Shown here one piece after another: positions 18,971-27,260 of a stretch of DNA of 64,000 bases (positions within the stretch are counted from its first letter, which is position 1; the number at the start of each line of letters is the position of its first letter). Made by a program: the position numbers and the translations under genes. The notes below the pieces were generated by a model. It did no database searches, had not been told where the DNA came from, and worked only from the letters and a program-made list of their open reading frames with translations. Source of the DNA: Chitinophagales bacterium (lineage in GTDB: Bacteria; Bacteroidota; Bacteroidia; Chitinophagales; UBA2359); NCBI GenBank assembly GCA_041392475.1, contig JAWKLZ010000001.1, positions 2,232,001 to 2,296,000 on the forward strand, in the 5' to 3' direction.

Positions 18971-19436
18971 GTTGGTTGTTGTGTTTTCAACTTGTTGCAT
19001 TTGTTTTACTTGATTTTCAATTGATAAAATTAGTTCTTATCATTTTATTGGTATGGTCGTGTGAAAAAGAACGAAATATGGAAGTAGAATCGTTGCTTTT
19101 TGTGTTTAAGGCTTGTTTTACAAACCGCTACGAAGGTACAAAAAAAGGGTATTTGAGGTATAATTGTATGGCGTTTATGGTGTCATTTATCTTGCATGAG
19201 AAAGGGGAAGGAGAGGGAGATTTTGTACAGGTAGCAAATTCCAACAAAAGTCTATGACAAGAACGCACCGATTAAGTACCTTCACTTCCTCCACCCAATA
19301 TCAACACGCCATCAAAGACCATTTGGAGAATATTCGGCTTTGGGAAAGATTTTAGAGTGTATGGTTTTGAGCAATAGCTGTTCAACCTCCAATCAACACA
19401 TACCCCGCCCATGCTTTGGGAGTAAATCCTTTTCGG
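18971..19436. other. Intergenic stretch upstream of the giant gene
   Basis: This holds the 5' leader and presumably the promoter of the giant gene (no good TAnnTTTG match seen). A short protein-like frame at 19254-19355 begins MTRTHRLSTFTSSTQ and ends WERF before TAG. It has 33 residues, resembles a gene remnant and is unassigned. The direct repeat of the restriction-modification island begins at 19437. Confidence 0.4.
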
Positions 19437-20073
19437 TGAAAGCATTGAATTATTAAAGCAATCTGATATTATTGTTACTAATCCCCCCTTTTCATTGTTT
19501 CGAGAGTATGTTGCTCAATTATTTAAATATTATAAAAAGTATTTAACCATTGGGAATGTTAATGCAATAACATACAAAGAAATTTTCAAGCTAATTAAAC
19601 AAAATAAGGCTTGGTTAGGAATAAATCTTGGTAGAGGTGTTTCTGGTTTTATTGTACCTGAACACTATGAACTTTACGGAACAGAAGCACGGATAGATGA
19701 CTTTGGAAATAGAATAGTTTCTCCGAATAATTGTTTATGGTTGACCAACTTAGATAATTTTAAGCGTCACGAAGACATAGAACTTACAAAAAAATATGTT
19801 GGAAACGAAGATGAATACCCTAAATATGACAATTACGATGGAATCAATGTTGATAAAACAAAGGATATTCCCTTGGATTATGACGGTGCTATGGGCGTAC
19901 CAATAACATTTCTTCATAAGTTCAACCCTGACCAGTTCGAGATAATTAAATTCAGAAAAGGAAAGGATGGAAAAGACCTATCAATAGGTGGGAAATGTCC
20001 TTATTTTAGAATCCTAATCAGAAATAAACGGATACAAAACAAATTAATTAACAATAGAAAGGAAGTCGAGTAG
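19437..20073 (+). pseudogene. Truncated EcoRI-type methyltransferase, 3' fragment (copy A)
   Basis: In frame with the intact copy from its SIELLKQSD segment. It keeps the catalytic NPPF motif and everything to the C-terminus (VEYK-less end KEVE). The first 123 or so residues, including the SAM-binding start, are missing. About six residues differ from the intact copy: F/V, Y/D and T/I near the start, P/S in DEY(P/S)KYD, K/N in RKG(K/N)DG, and G/D in LSI(G/D)GK. It cannot be a working enzyme. It is the leftover of a first cassette in a tandem duplication. Confidence 0.9.
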
Positions 20074-20380
20074 AGCGGGGAACTGACTAAAACAGTTCCC
20101 TACCCTCTCACAGAACCGTACGTGAATCTCTCGATTCATACGGTTCTTCAGGATTAGAAACCTATCAGGGAGTATAGCCCCGTACTGCCAATGCACAAAC
20201 AAGTTCGGAAAATCTTTGGCGATTTCCTTCAATCTTCTGCGTGCTTCTTTCATACGCCTTCGGTATCGCTTGTACTTATTTGGTTAGCCAACGTAGCAAA
20301 CGTACATTCTCCATCCTCGTACCATTGGAGCTATGGACTTTGCAATATGCACCTGCTACAATCATTTTTGGCACTCAGAG
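20065..20380 (-). mobile_element. Group II intron 3' fragment (maturase end, domains V and VI), copy A
   Basis: On the minus strand, 20113-20146 folds as a 34-nt domain V hairpin (GAACCGTATG...CGTACGGTTC). It is followed by a domain VI hairpin (GGGAACTG/CAGTTCCC) and a 3' end CTACTCGAC, with an A seven bases from the end as possible branch point. Upstream of these (20147-20300) is the degenerate C-terminus of a group II reverse transcriptase/maturase (KYKRYRRRMKEARRRL, then FPNLFVHWQYG). The 5' part of the intron is gone. The catalytic triad AGC of domain V reads AAC here. A 2-base insertion near 20183 changes the maturase end. The element is therefore dead. Confidence 0.85.
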
Positions 20381-20532
20381 CATCCACAAAGCCTCACATT
20401 CACTACAAATTTTACTATTCTGTGATGCGTTGGGGCGCATGGTGTTGGTGAATTGCTTATATTTGAAGGTAGGGAAGTGAGTTATTTCACGGACTGCCGT
20501 TGCCTGCAAGCAAAGAAGAACCAATTATTCAC

Positions 20533-20540
20533 TAACTTTG
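20533..20540 (+). promoter_or_regulatory. Promoter -7 element for the endonuclease gene
   Basis: TAACTTTG matches the Bacteroidota TAnnTTTG element 26 bases before the endonuclease start. No TTTG lies at the usual distance upstream, so strength is uncertain. Confidence 0.55.
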
Positions 20541-20566
20541 TGATATGATAAAAAATAAATTATAAT

Positions 20567-21404
20567 ATGGCTAAGAAAAATCAATCAAAAAGATTGACAA
20601 CTCAACATAAAAAATCACAAGGTGTAGTCGGCATATTTGGTGACAACGCAAAATTGCACGATTTAACTGTTGGTGAAATATCAAATCTTGTTATTCAAGA
20701 ACTTGAAAAAGAGTTTCCGCAATTGACTTTTAAGTACAGAACGAGCATACGAAAAGAAGAAATAAACGAAGCATTAAAGAAGATTGACCCCAATTTGGGA
20801 CAGACCCTTTTTGTGCAAAATTCAAGCATTAAACCAGATGGCGGAATAGTTGAAGTGAAAGATGACAACGTGGAATTGGAGAGTGATTCTGGTATCAGAA
20901 GCCAAACACCAAGGGAAGGACATTGAAAATATCAAAAAAGGAAAATTAGTTGGCAAAGACAACAACCAAGACTTGATGGCTGCTGGAAATGCGATAGAAC
21001 GGTCGCATAAAAATATATCAGAAATCGCTAACTTTATGCTGTCTGAATCTCATTTTCCGTATGTTCTATTTTTGGAAGGCTCAAACTTTTTAACGGAAAC
21101 CATTTCGATTAAAAGACCTAACGGGCGAGTTGTAGTTCTTGAATACAATTCAGGAATGTTAAACAGATTAGATAGACTGACTGCTGCAAATTATGGAATG
21201 CCAATTAACACCAATTTGTGCGAAAATAAATTTGTCAAGCATAAGGAAAAAACAATCATGCTTCAGGCAACTTCTATTTATTCACAAGGGAATGGAGAAA
21301 AATGGGACGCTAAGGAAATGTTAGAAATTATGATTGAAATTTCTAAAACCTCGCTTAAAGTTTTGGGTAGCGATATATTTCACCAAATAACCAGAAGCAA
21401 ATAA
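20567..21404 (+). pseudogene. ecoRIR: EcoRI-like type II restriction endonuclease, split by a frameshift
   Basis: Close relative of R.EcoRI, which cuts GAATTC as a homodimer. The first frame (20567-20926) starts MAKKNQSKRLTTQHKKSQG and holds the catalytic Asp91 (KPDGG). The second frame resumes at about 20871 (WNWRVILV) and carries Glu111 and Lys113 (SEAKHQGKD), then GNAIERSHKNISEIANF and so on to the end. Dropping one base near 20867-20871 restores a 278-residue protein in which D91, E111 and K113 fall at exactly the R.EcoRI numbers (R.EcoRI has 277 residues). The lesion therefore cuts the PD-(D/E)xK site in two. The methyltransferase follows 9 bases after the stop. A sequencing error is the main alternative to a true lesion. 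Confidence 0.92.
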
Positions 21405-21413
21405 AGAATAATA

Positions 21414-22421
21414 ATGGCACGGAACGCAACTAATAAATTACTACAAAAGGCTAAAAAATCTAAAAGTGATGAATTTTACACTCAACTTTCAGATATAGAA
21501 AGTGAATTGCAACACTATAAAAGTCATTTTAAAAATAAAGTGGTTTATTGTAATTGTGATGACCCAACAATTAGCAATTTCTTCAATTATTTTGCTGTAA
21601 ACTTCAAGGAATTAGGATTAAAAAAACTAATAGCCTCTTGTTATCGAGAACAAAAAATAGATTTATTTAATACCGAAAAAGTTGAGAGTGGTTTTTACTA
21701 CGAATTTACAGGTTCAGAAGAAGCTATTAAACCAAATGCTGATGATGTTATTCGCTTTAAAGGTGATGGGGATTTTAGGTCAGTTGAAAGCATTGAATTA
21801 TTAAAGCAATCTGATATTATTGTTACTAATCCCCCTTTTTCATTGTTTCGAGAGTATGTTGCTCAATTAGTTAAATACGATAAAAAGTATTTAATCATTG
21901 GGAATGTTAATGCAATAACATACAAAGAAATTTTTAAGCTAATTAAACAAAATAAGGCTTGGTTAGGAATAAATCTTGGTAGAGGTGTTTCTGGTTTTAT
22001 TGTACCTGAACACTATGAACTTTACGGAACAGAAGCACGGATAGATGACTTTGGAAATAGAATAGTTTCTCCGAATAATTGTTTATGGTTGACCAACTTA
22101 GATAATTTTAAGCGTCACGAAGACATAGAACTTACAAAAAAATATGTTGGAAACGAAGATGAATACTCCAAATATGACAATTACGATGGAATCAATGTTG
22201 ATAAAACAAAGGATATTCCCTTGGATTATGACGGTGCTATGGGAGTACCAATAACATTTCTTCATAAGTTCAATCCCGACCAATTTGAAATAATTAAATT
22301 CAGAAAGGGTAATGATGGAAAAGACCTATCAATAGATGGGAAATGTCCTTATTTTAGAATCCTAATCAGAAATAAACGGATACAAAACAAATTAATTAAC
22401 AATAGAAAGGAAGTCGAGTAG
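21414..22421 (+). CDS. ecoRIM: EcoRI-type adenine-specific DNA methyltransferase
   Basis: Transfers methyl from SAM to adenine, by homology within GAATTC, and so protects the host from the partner endonuclease. The 335-residue protein begins MARNATNKLLQKAKKSKSDE and has the family's FYTQL segment near 24. It carries the catalytic NPPF motif near 139 and the long conserved block GRGVSGFIVPEHYELYGTE. M.EcoRI has 326 residues. All key motifs are present, so it looks active. It is the downstream gene of a two-gene cassette. The final codons (GTCGAGTAG) come from the antisense 3' end of the group II intron remnant, so the natural C-terminus was replaced by a few residues. Confidence 0.95.
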   Translation: MARNATNKLLQKAKKSKSDEFYTQLSDIESELQHYKSHFKNKVVYCNCDDPTISNFFNYFAVNFKELGLKKLIASCYREQKIDLFNTEKVESGFYYEFTGSEEAIKPNADDVIRFKGDGDFRSVESIELLKQSDIIVTNPPFSLFREYVAQLVKYDKKYLIIGNVNAITYKEIFKLIKQNKAWLGINLGRGVSGFIVPEHYELYGTEARIDDFGNRIVSPNNCLWLTNLDNFKRHEDIELTKKYVGNEDEYSKYDNYDGINVDKTKDIPLDYDGAMGVPITFLHKFNPDQFEIIKFRKGNDGKDLSIDGKCPYFRILIRNKRIQNKLINNRKEVE

Positions 22422-22728
22422 AGCGGGGAACTGACTAAAACAGTTCCCTACCCTCTCACAGAACCGTATGTGAACCTCTCGATTCATACGGTTCTTCAGG
22501 ATTAGAAACCTATCAGGGAGTATAGCCATACTGCCAATGCACAAACAAGTTCGGAAAATCTTTGGCGATTTCCTTCAATCTTCTGCGTGCTTCTTTCATA
22601 CGCCTTCGGTATCGCTTGTACTTATTTGGTTAGCCAACGTAGCAAACATACATTCTCCATCCTCGTACCATTGAAGCTATGGACTTTGCAATATGCACCT
22701 GCTATACAATCATTTTTGGCACTCAGAG
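21785..22728. repeat. 944-bp direct repeat, copy B
   Basis: Partner of 19437-20380. It contains the 3' two thirds of the intact methyltransferase gene and the second intron remnant. On its right it is joined to a T9SS tail fragment (22729), while copy A is joined to the endonuclease leader. Recombination between A and B would remove the endonuclease and most of the methyltransferase. Confidence 0.95.
22413..22728 (-). mobile_element. Group II intron 3' fragment, copy B
   Basis: Same element as at 20065-20380. Domain V lies at 22461-22494 (34 nt). Its triad is also AAC, and the CG of the bulge region has become CA. The maturase end is better preserved than in copy A: FVHWQYGYTP and a stop. 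The 5' truncation point is identical to that of copy A, so truncation came before the duplication. Confidence 0.85.
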
Positions 22729-22860
22729 TATTCGTTGAGGGCATTTCAAGAGCGGCAGGCGTTGGATTTGACGGATTTGGAAGTTGGGTCTTATTGGTGT
22801 GTATGGAAGGAAGATGGTCGTGTGGTGGATAAGGTGCGGTTTTTGAAGGTGGAGGGGTGA
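22729..22860 (+). pseudogene. T9SS sorting-domain tail fragment
   Basis: The frame YSLRAFQERQALDLTDLEVG, then SYWCVWKEDGRVVDKVRFLK, ends at TGA 22858-22860. It has the spacing of the last strands of a T9SS type A domain (compare VDVSALPTGTYLLVLSNG in the giant protein). There is no start and no cargo; the frame is cut at the end of the intron remnant. The island or the intron therefore landed in, or deleted, a T9SS-exported protein gene. Confidence 0.6.
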
Positions 22861-22863
22861 GGT

Positions 22864-22893
22864 CATAAGGACATAAGGACATAAGGACATAAA
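22864..22893. repeat. 8-bp tandem repeat (cataagga)n
   Basis: Three full copies of cataagga and a partial fourth, between the T9SS tail and a terminator. Probably slippage-derived; no function seen. Confidence 0.8.
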
Positions 22894-22896
22894 ATC

Positions 22897-22950
22897 AAGG
22901 AGTAGTCGACCGTTTTGTTTCAGAACAACGGTGGCTACTCCTTTTTTTTT
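22897..22950 (+). terminator. Intrinsic terminator
   Basis: The stem aaggagtag (22897-22905) pairs with ctactcctt (22935-22943), with an inner ccgtt/aacgg helix. A run of nine T follows. Confidence 0.85.
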
Positions 22951-23031
22951 GTGTGTTAAACAAAAAAGTCTTACCTTCCTCTAAGATAAGACAACCTCTC
23001 CTCGTATTCCTTATCACCTAAAAATTTAGCC

Positions 23032-24120
23032 ATGATAAATATCTTTCGAACCCTAATTTGTTTCTTTTTTGGCAGCTTATTGCTTTTACCCAACTCTGTT
23101 CACAGTCAAGCAAATAATAGCAAAATATTGATCAGTCAAGCAACCGTCAATGTGCCTTTGGACAAAGCGTGGTGGGCGTGGACAACGGATAAGGGAGTTC
23201 AGAGTTTTTTGGCAGCAGACTCGGAGATTGATTTTCGAGTAGATGGCAACTACAAAATTTCTCTATACACCAAAGCCAATTACCCCAATACTGACAACCG
23301 CATTCTTTCATTCATTCCTTTTCAGATGTTTTCATTTGAATTTGCGATGCCCGATAGATTTCCAACTATTCGCAACCAAAAAACCTGGATTGTGGTGGAG
23401 TTTATTGCTCTAAAACCGAACCAAACTGATGTAAAACTGACACACTTGGGTTGGGGAAAAGATGGGGAATGGGATGAGGCTTACAACTATTTTCAGCAAA
23501 CTTGGTTGTTGGCTTTAACCGATATGCAGAGCAATCTTCCCCAAGCAAAAACTTCTGGAGAAAGCGACAACAGTTTGCCCACAGTAGCCATTGAAGATGA
23601 AGAAAATGAGGAAATGGAGCAGGAGGAAACCATCCATTCTTCAACAACTACAACTCAATCTTCTACTTCAAAATATTCGTTCAATCCTTCAACGGATGAT
23701 ATTGACGGAGTTGCACCACCGACTACTGAAAAACCTGCTAAAGTTGCTACCCCTGCCAAAAAAACCACCGAGAATCTAACATCATCACTACAAAACACAG
23801 CTAAACAAACCGATATGCAGCAATTTGCCTACAAACTTACGCTTATAGACCCTGAATTGGCCCGCAATCCAGAGGCATGGACCAAAGAGCAATCCGATAT
23901 TGTCAGTGTTCACTTCAACTACTTGAAAACACTAACCGAACAAGGAACTGTCATCTTCGTAGGACGTTCACCAGATCCCGACATTGGCTTTGGAATTGTG
24001 GTTTTTGAAGCCCCTACAAGAGAGGCAGCACAGGAGATTATGTACGGTGATCCTGCGGTAAAAAATGGACTGATGAATGCCGAATTTCACAATTTTAACA
24101 TTGCATTGATGAGGGAGTAA
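23032..24120 (+). CDS. Secreted AHSA1/SRPBCC - YCII two-domain protein
   Basis: A 362-residue protein. The signal peptide MINIFRTLICFFFGSLLLLP ends near NSVHSQ. Residues about 30-165 fit the START-like SRPBCC/AHSA1 fold (VNVPLDKAWWAWTTDKGVQS, FEFAMPDRFP, VKLTHLGWG..W..AYNYFQQTW). A Glu/Thr/Ser/Pro-rich linker (about 170-255) follows. Residues about 262-360 resemble the YCII domain (WTKEQSDIVSVHFNYLKTL, GRSPDPDIGFGIVVFEA). Both domains are usually cytoplasmic and separate, so a secreted fusion is unusual. The biochemical role is unknown. It is transcribed alone after a terminator. Confidence 0.7.
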   Translation: MINIFRTLICFFFGSLLLLPNSVHSQANNSKILISQATVNVPLDKAWWAWTTDKGVQSFLAADSEIDFRVDGNYKISLYTKANYPNTDNRILSFIPFQMFSFEFAMPDRFPTIRNQKTWIVVEFIALKPNQTDVKLTHLGWGKDGEWDEAYNYFQQTWLLALTDMQSNLPQAKTSGESDNSLPTVAIEDEENEEMEQEETIHSSTTTTQSSTSKYSFNPSTDDIDGVAPPTTEKPAKVATPAKKTTENLTSSLQNTAKQTDMQQFAYKLTLIDPELARNPEAWTKEQSDIVSVHFNYLKTLTEQGTVIFVGRSPDPDIGFGIVVFEAPTREAAQEIMYGDPAVKNGLMNAEFHNFNIALMRE

Positions 24121-24392
24121 AGCCATTTGGATAACAGAAGTAAAAAGATAAAACAATGACTCTATTTCATTAATTGATTTTGTCTTATATTTAATCCAAT
24201 TAAAGTAGAAAAATCAAAACCGCTTGTCAATATTTAATGAAAATAATTTATTGTTTGTAAATAATCTATAAATCAATAAATTAAAATTTTACATTTTGTG
24301 TTTTATTCTTGAAATAGTCCATTGAGCTTTTTAGATAGGAATTTCCCTACCAAAAGTTAGTTTTGTCCTATTCCATTAATAAGGTTTTGTAG

Positions 24393-24400
24393 TATATTTG
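24393..24400 (+). promoter_or_regulatory. Promoter -7 element of aceE
   Basis: TATATTTG fits TAnnTTTG and would start transcription near 24406, leaving a leader of about 28 bases. It overlaps a possible ATG at 24398, which argues that translation starts at 24434. The rest of 24121-24392 is AT-rich and shows nothing else. Confidence 0.6.
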
Positions 24401-24433
24401 TCGCCTAAAACAGATTCAAAACACAAAACAACT

Positions 24434-27115
24434 ATGCAGGACGCACCTATTTTGAATGATTGGCAGTTGGAGCAACAAGAATGGCTCGAAGCATTGGAAG
24501 AAATAGTGGAAGCACATGGGAAGGAAAAATCGGCAGAACTGTTTCAATCACTCCGTCATTGGTTAGCTCGAAAAGGAATTGCCAACAGTGGTTCCGCCAT
24601 CAACACTCCTTACCTCAATACTCTTTCTGTAGACGACCAACCTGACTATCCTGGTGACTTAGAAATAGAACAAGAACTCGAAAATATTCTCAAATGGAAT
24701 GCACAGGCCATCGTTTTGCAGGCGTATGACAAAGGTACAGCGCTTGGTGGACACATTGCGACCTATGCAGGTGCGGCTACATTTATTGAAGTATTGATGA
24801 ACCATTTTCTCCGCAAAAAATCAGCAGACTATGGTGGTGATACCTTTATGATTCAAGGTCATGCTTCTCCTGGCTTGTATGCACGGGCTGCAATGGAAGG
24901 ACGGTTGAGTGAATATGAAATTGCCAATTTTCGACAAGAAACCATCGGTGGTGTTTCCTCCTATCCGCACCCTCGCCGTATGCCCGATTTTTGGCGAGTG
25001 CCTACGGTCAGCATGGGACTTGGGCCTTTGATGGCGATTTACCAAGCTCGGTTCCAAAAATACTTAGAACACAGAGGATTGAAGCCTAAAAATGGCGGAA
25101 AAATTTGGCACATCATCGGAGATGGCGAAATAGACGAACCTGAAATCTTGGGTTCTATCAATGTGGCTTCCGGTCAAGACTTGGATAATCTCGTGTTTAT
25201 TATCAACTGCAATCTGCAACGTTTGGATGGCCCTGTTCGTGGAAATGGCAAAATTATTCAAGAATTGGAGCGTTCTTTCTTGGGTAGCGGCTGGAATACA
25301 TTGAAGTTGATTTGGGGCAGTGAGTGGGATGAGCTTTTTGCCAAAGACAGCGAAGGTGTATTGTTGAAGCGATTGGAGGAAATGGTAGATGGAAATTTCC
25401 AAGAATTGAACACCCTTCAAAACGGGGCGGATATTCGCAAAAAATTGGCCAACGGGGATAAAAAAATTGAAGCATTGTTGGCGGATTACAGCGATGAACA
25501 AATCAAAAACCTGCGACGTGGCGGACATGACCGTGAAAAACTCTATGCGGCTTTCCAAAATGCGCTACATGCGGACAAACCTACGGTTATTTTGGTCAAA
25601 ACAATCAAGGGTTATGGTATGGGCAAATCTGCCGAAGGTTTGAATACAGCCCATCAGGTCAAAAACCTACAAGAGGACGACCGCATCACCACCAAAAATG
25701 GCTACAATATACCTATCAGTGATGAGGATGCTTTGGCTGCAAAGTTTTACTTCCCCGATGCAGACAGCAAGGTGATGCAATACTTACACGAAAAACGCAA
25801 GGCTTTGGGAGGTTATATTCCTGAACGCTTGGACGATTACCCTGCAATTGAAGCTCCTGACAATGAAACACTTCAACCTTTATTTGAAGGTAGTGAAAGC
25901 TCTGGTGGCAAAGATTTTTCTACAACCGCTGCGGTTGTTCGTTTGTTGACCCAATTGCTCCGCAAATCTTCCATCAAACAGTATATTGTGCCTATCGTTC
26001 CCGATGAAGCACAGACTTTTGGAATGGAATCTATCTTCAATTCTGCCAAGATTTACAATGCCAAAGGACAGCTATACGAACCTTTGGAGATTGGGATTTC
26101 GGTGATTAAATACAAGGAAAGCAAAACAGGTCAGGTATTGCAGGAGGGCATCAATGAGGCGGGTGCAACGGCTTCTTTCATTGCAGCAGGTACGGCCTAC
26201 TCTACGCATGGCATTCCTACGATTCCGTTTTACATCTACTACTCGATGTTTGGTTTCCAAAGGGTTCAGGATTTGATTTGGGCGGGTGCAGATATGCTTG
26301 CCAAAGGATTTTTGTTGGGCGGAACGGCTGGACGCACGACCTTGAATGGGGAAGGTTTGCAGCATCAAGACGGTCATTCTCATTTGATGGCTTTGACCGT
26401 ACCTTCGATTTTGTCTTACGACCCTGCTTTTGCGTATGAATTGGCGATTATTGTGCAGGATGGTATTCGCCGAATGTATGTTGAGAATGAGAAGATTTTT
26501 TACTACATTACGGTTTACAACGAAAACTACTTTATGCCGACCATGCCAGAAGGTGTGGAAGAAGGTATTCTGAAAGGTATTTACAAATACAAGGCTTCTG
26601 AAACGAAGGTCAGCAAAGGTAAAAAAGTGCATTTGTTGGGTTCAGGCTCGGGTATTGTACAGACGCTTCAAGCAGCGGAAATATTGGAAGAAATGGGTAT
26701 TTCTACGGATATTTGGAGTGTCACGAGTTGGAACGAATTGTACAAAGAGGCAACCGCTTGTGACCGATGGAACATGCTACACCCTGATGCAAAGGAGGAA
26801 AAAACACCTTATATTCAACAGGTAATGAAAGGTGAAGAGGGTGTGTTTGTGAGCAATAGCGACTGGATGAAGCTGACCTCTGGTGCTTTGTACCCCTGGA
26901 TGCCTGACGGTTTTGTGGCTTTGGGAACGGATGGTTTTGGATTGAGTGATAGCCGTGAGAACTTGCGAGATTATTTTGAAGTGAGTGGTAAATACATTGC
27001 TTATGCTGCTTTGCGAACTTTGCAGAAAAAGAAAAAGGTGACGAAAAAAGATTTGTTGGCTTTCATGGAACAACATGGGATTGAGAGTGATAAAATTGAT
27101 CCTATGAGTGTTTAA
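24434..27115 (+). CDS. aceE: Pyruvate dehydrogenase E1 component (homodimeric type)
   Basis: Thiamine-diphosphate enzyme that decarboxylates pyruvate and passes the acetyl group to lipoyl-E2 in the cytoplasm. With the start at 24434 (MQDAPILNDW) it has 893 residues, close to E. coli AceE (887). I see the N-terminal WLEALEEIVEAHG, the TPP-domain MIQGHASPGLYARA, the TPP motif IIGDGEIDEPE...NLVFIINCNLQ, and the pyrimidine-domain PDEAQTFGMESIF with QVLQEGINEAGA. The C-terminal domain follows (SVTSWNELYKEA...). The upstream ATG (24398) is rejected because it lies in the promoter. E2 follows 145 bases downstream; no E3 gene is nearby. Confidence 0.95.
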   Translation: MQDAPILNDWQLEQQEWLEALEEIVEAHGKEKSAELFQSLRHWLARKGIANSGSAINTPYLNTLSVDDQPDYPGDLEIEQELENILKWNAQAIVLQAYDKGTALGGHIATYAGAATFIEVLMNHFLRKKSADYGGDTFMIQGHASPGLYARAAMEGRLSEYEIANFRQETIGGVSSYPHPRRMPDFWRVPTVSMGLGPLMAIYQARFQKYLEHRGLKPKNGGKIWHIIGDGEIDEPEILGSINVASGQDLDNLVFIINCNLQRLDGPVRGNGKIIQELERSFLGSGWNTLKLIWGSEWDELFAKDSEGVLLKRLEEMVDGNFQELNTLQNGADIRKKLANGDKKIEALLADYSDEQIKNLRRGGHDREKLYAAFQNALHADKPTVILVKTIKGYGMGKSAEGLNTAHQVKNLQEDDRITTKNGYNIPISDEDALAAKFYFPDADSKVMQYLHEKRKALGGYIPERLDDYPAIEAPDNETLQPLFEGSESSGGKDFSTTAAVVRLLTQLLRKSSIKQYIVPIVPDEAQTFGMESIFNSAKIYNAKGQLYEPLEIGISVIKYKESKTGQVLQEGINEAGATASFIAAGTAYSTHGIPTIPFYIYYSMFGFQRVQDLIWAGADMLAKGFLLGGTAGRTTLNGEGLQHQDGHSHLMALTVPSILSYDPAFAYELAIIVQDGIRRMYVENEKIFYYITVYNENYFMPTMPEGVEEGILKGIYKYKASETKVSKGKKVHLLGSGSGIVQTLQAAEILEEMGISTDIWSVTSWNELYKEATACDRWNMLHPDAKEEKTPYIQQVMKGEEGVFVSNSDWMKLTSGALYPWMPDGFVALGTDGFGLSDSRENLRDYFEVSGKYIAYAALRTLQKKKKVTKKDLLAFMEQHGIESDKIDPMSV

Positions 27116-27260
27116 GAACGGCTGGCGGTGGACGATAAACAGCGGACGAGAATTTGAATGCTAGAGGGTAAGGAGACACCTAGGGCTTTTGAGAGAATGA
27201 AAACACAAAAACATTAACACCTCAACACAAAAAGAACATTAACACAAAAAATAAAATACA

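Larger units (their letters stand above)
19437..20380. repeat. 944-bp direct repeat, copy A
   Basis: Nearly identical to 21785-22728 at a constant offset of 2,348 bases. It contains the 3' part of the EcoRI-type methyltransferase gene plus a group II intron remnant. Substitutions are scattered, and two 2-base indels cancel out (near 20183 and 20359). Flanking bases diverge abruptly at both ends. Confidence 0.95.

Noticed and set aside
22864..22893. Short tandem repeat considered as a CRISPR remnant
   Set aside because: The unit is 8 bases with no spacers; it is simple slippage. No CRISPR array or cas gene was seen in the window.
24398..24433. Upstream ATG extension of aceE by 12 codons
   Set aside because: It overlaps the TATATTTG promoter element, and the added residues are not AceE-like.
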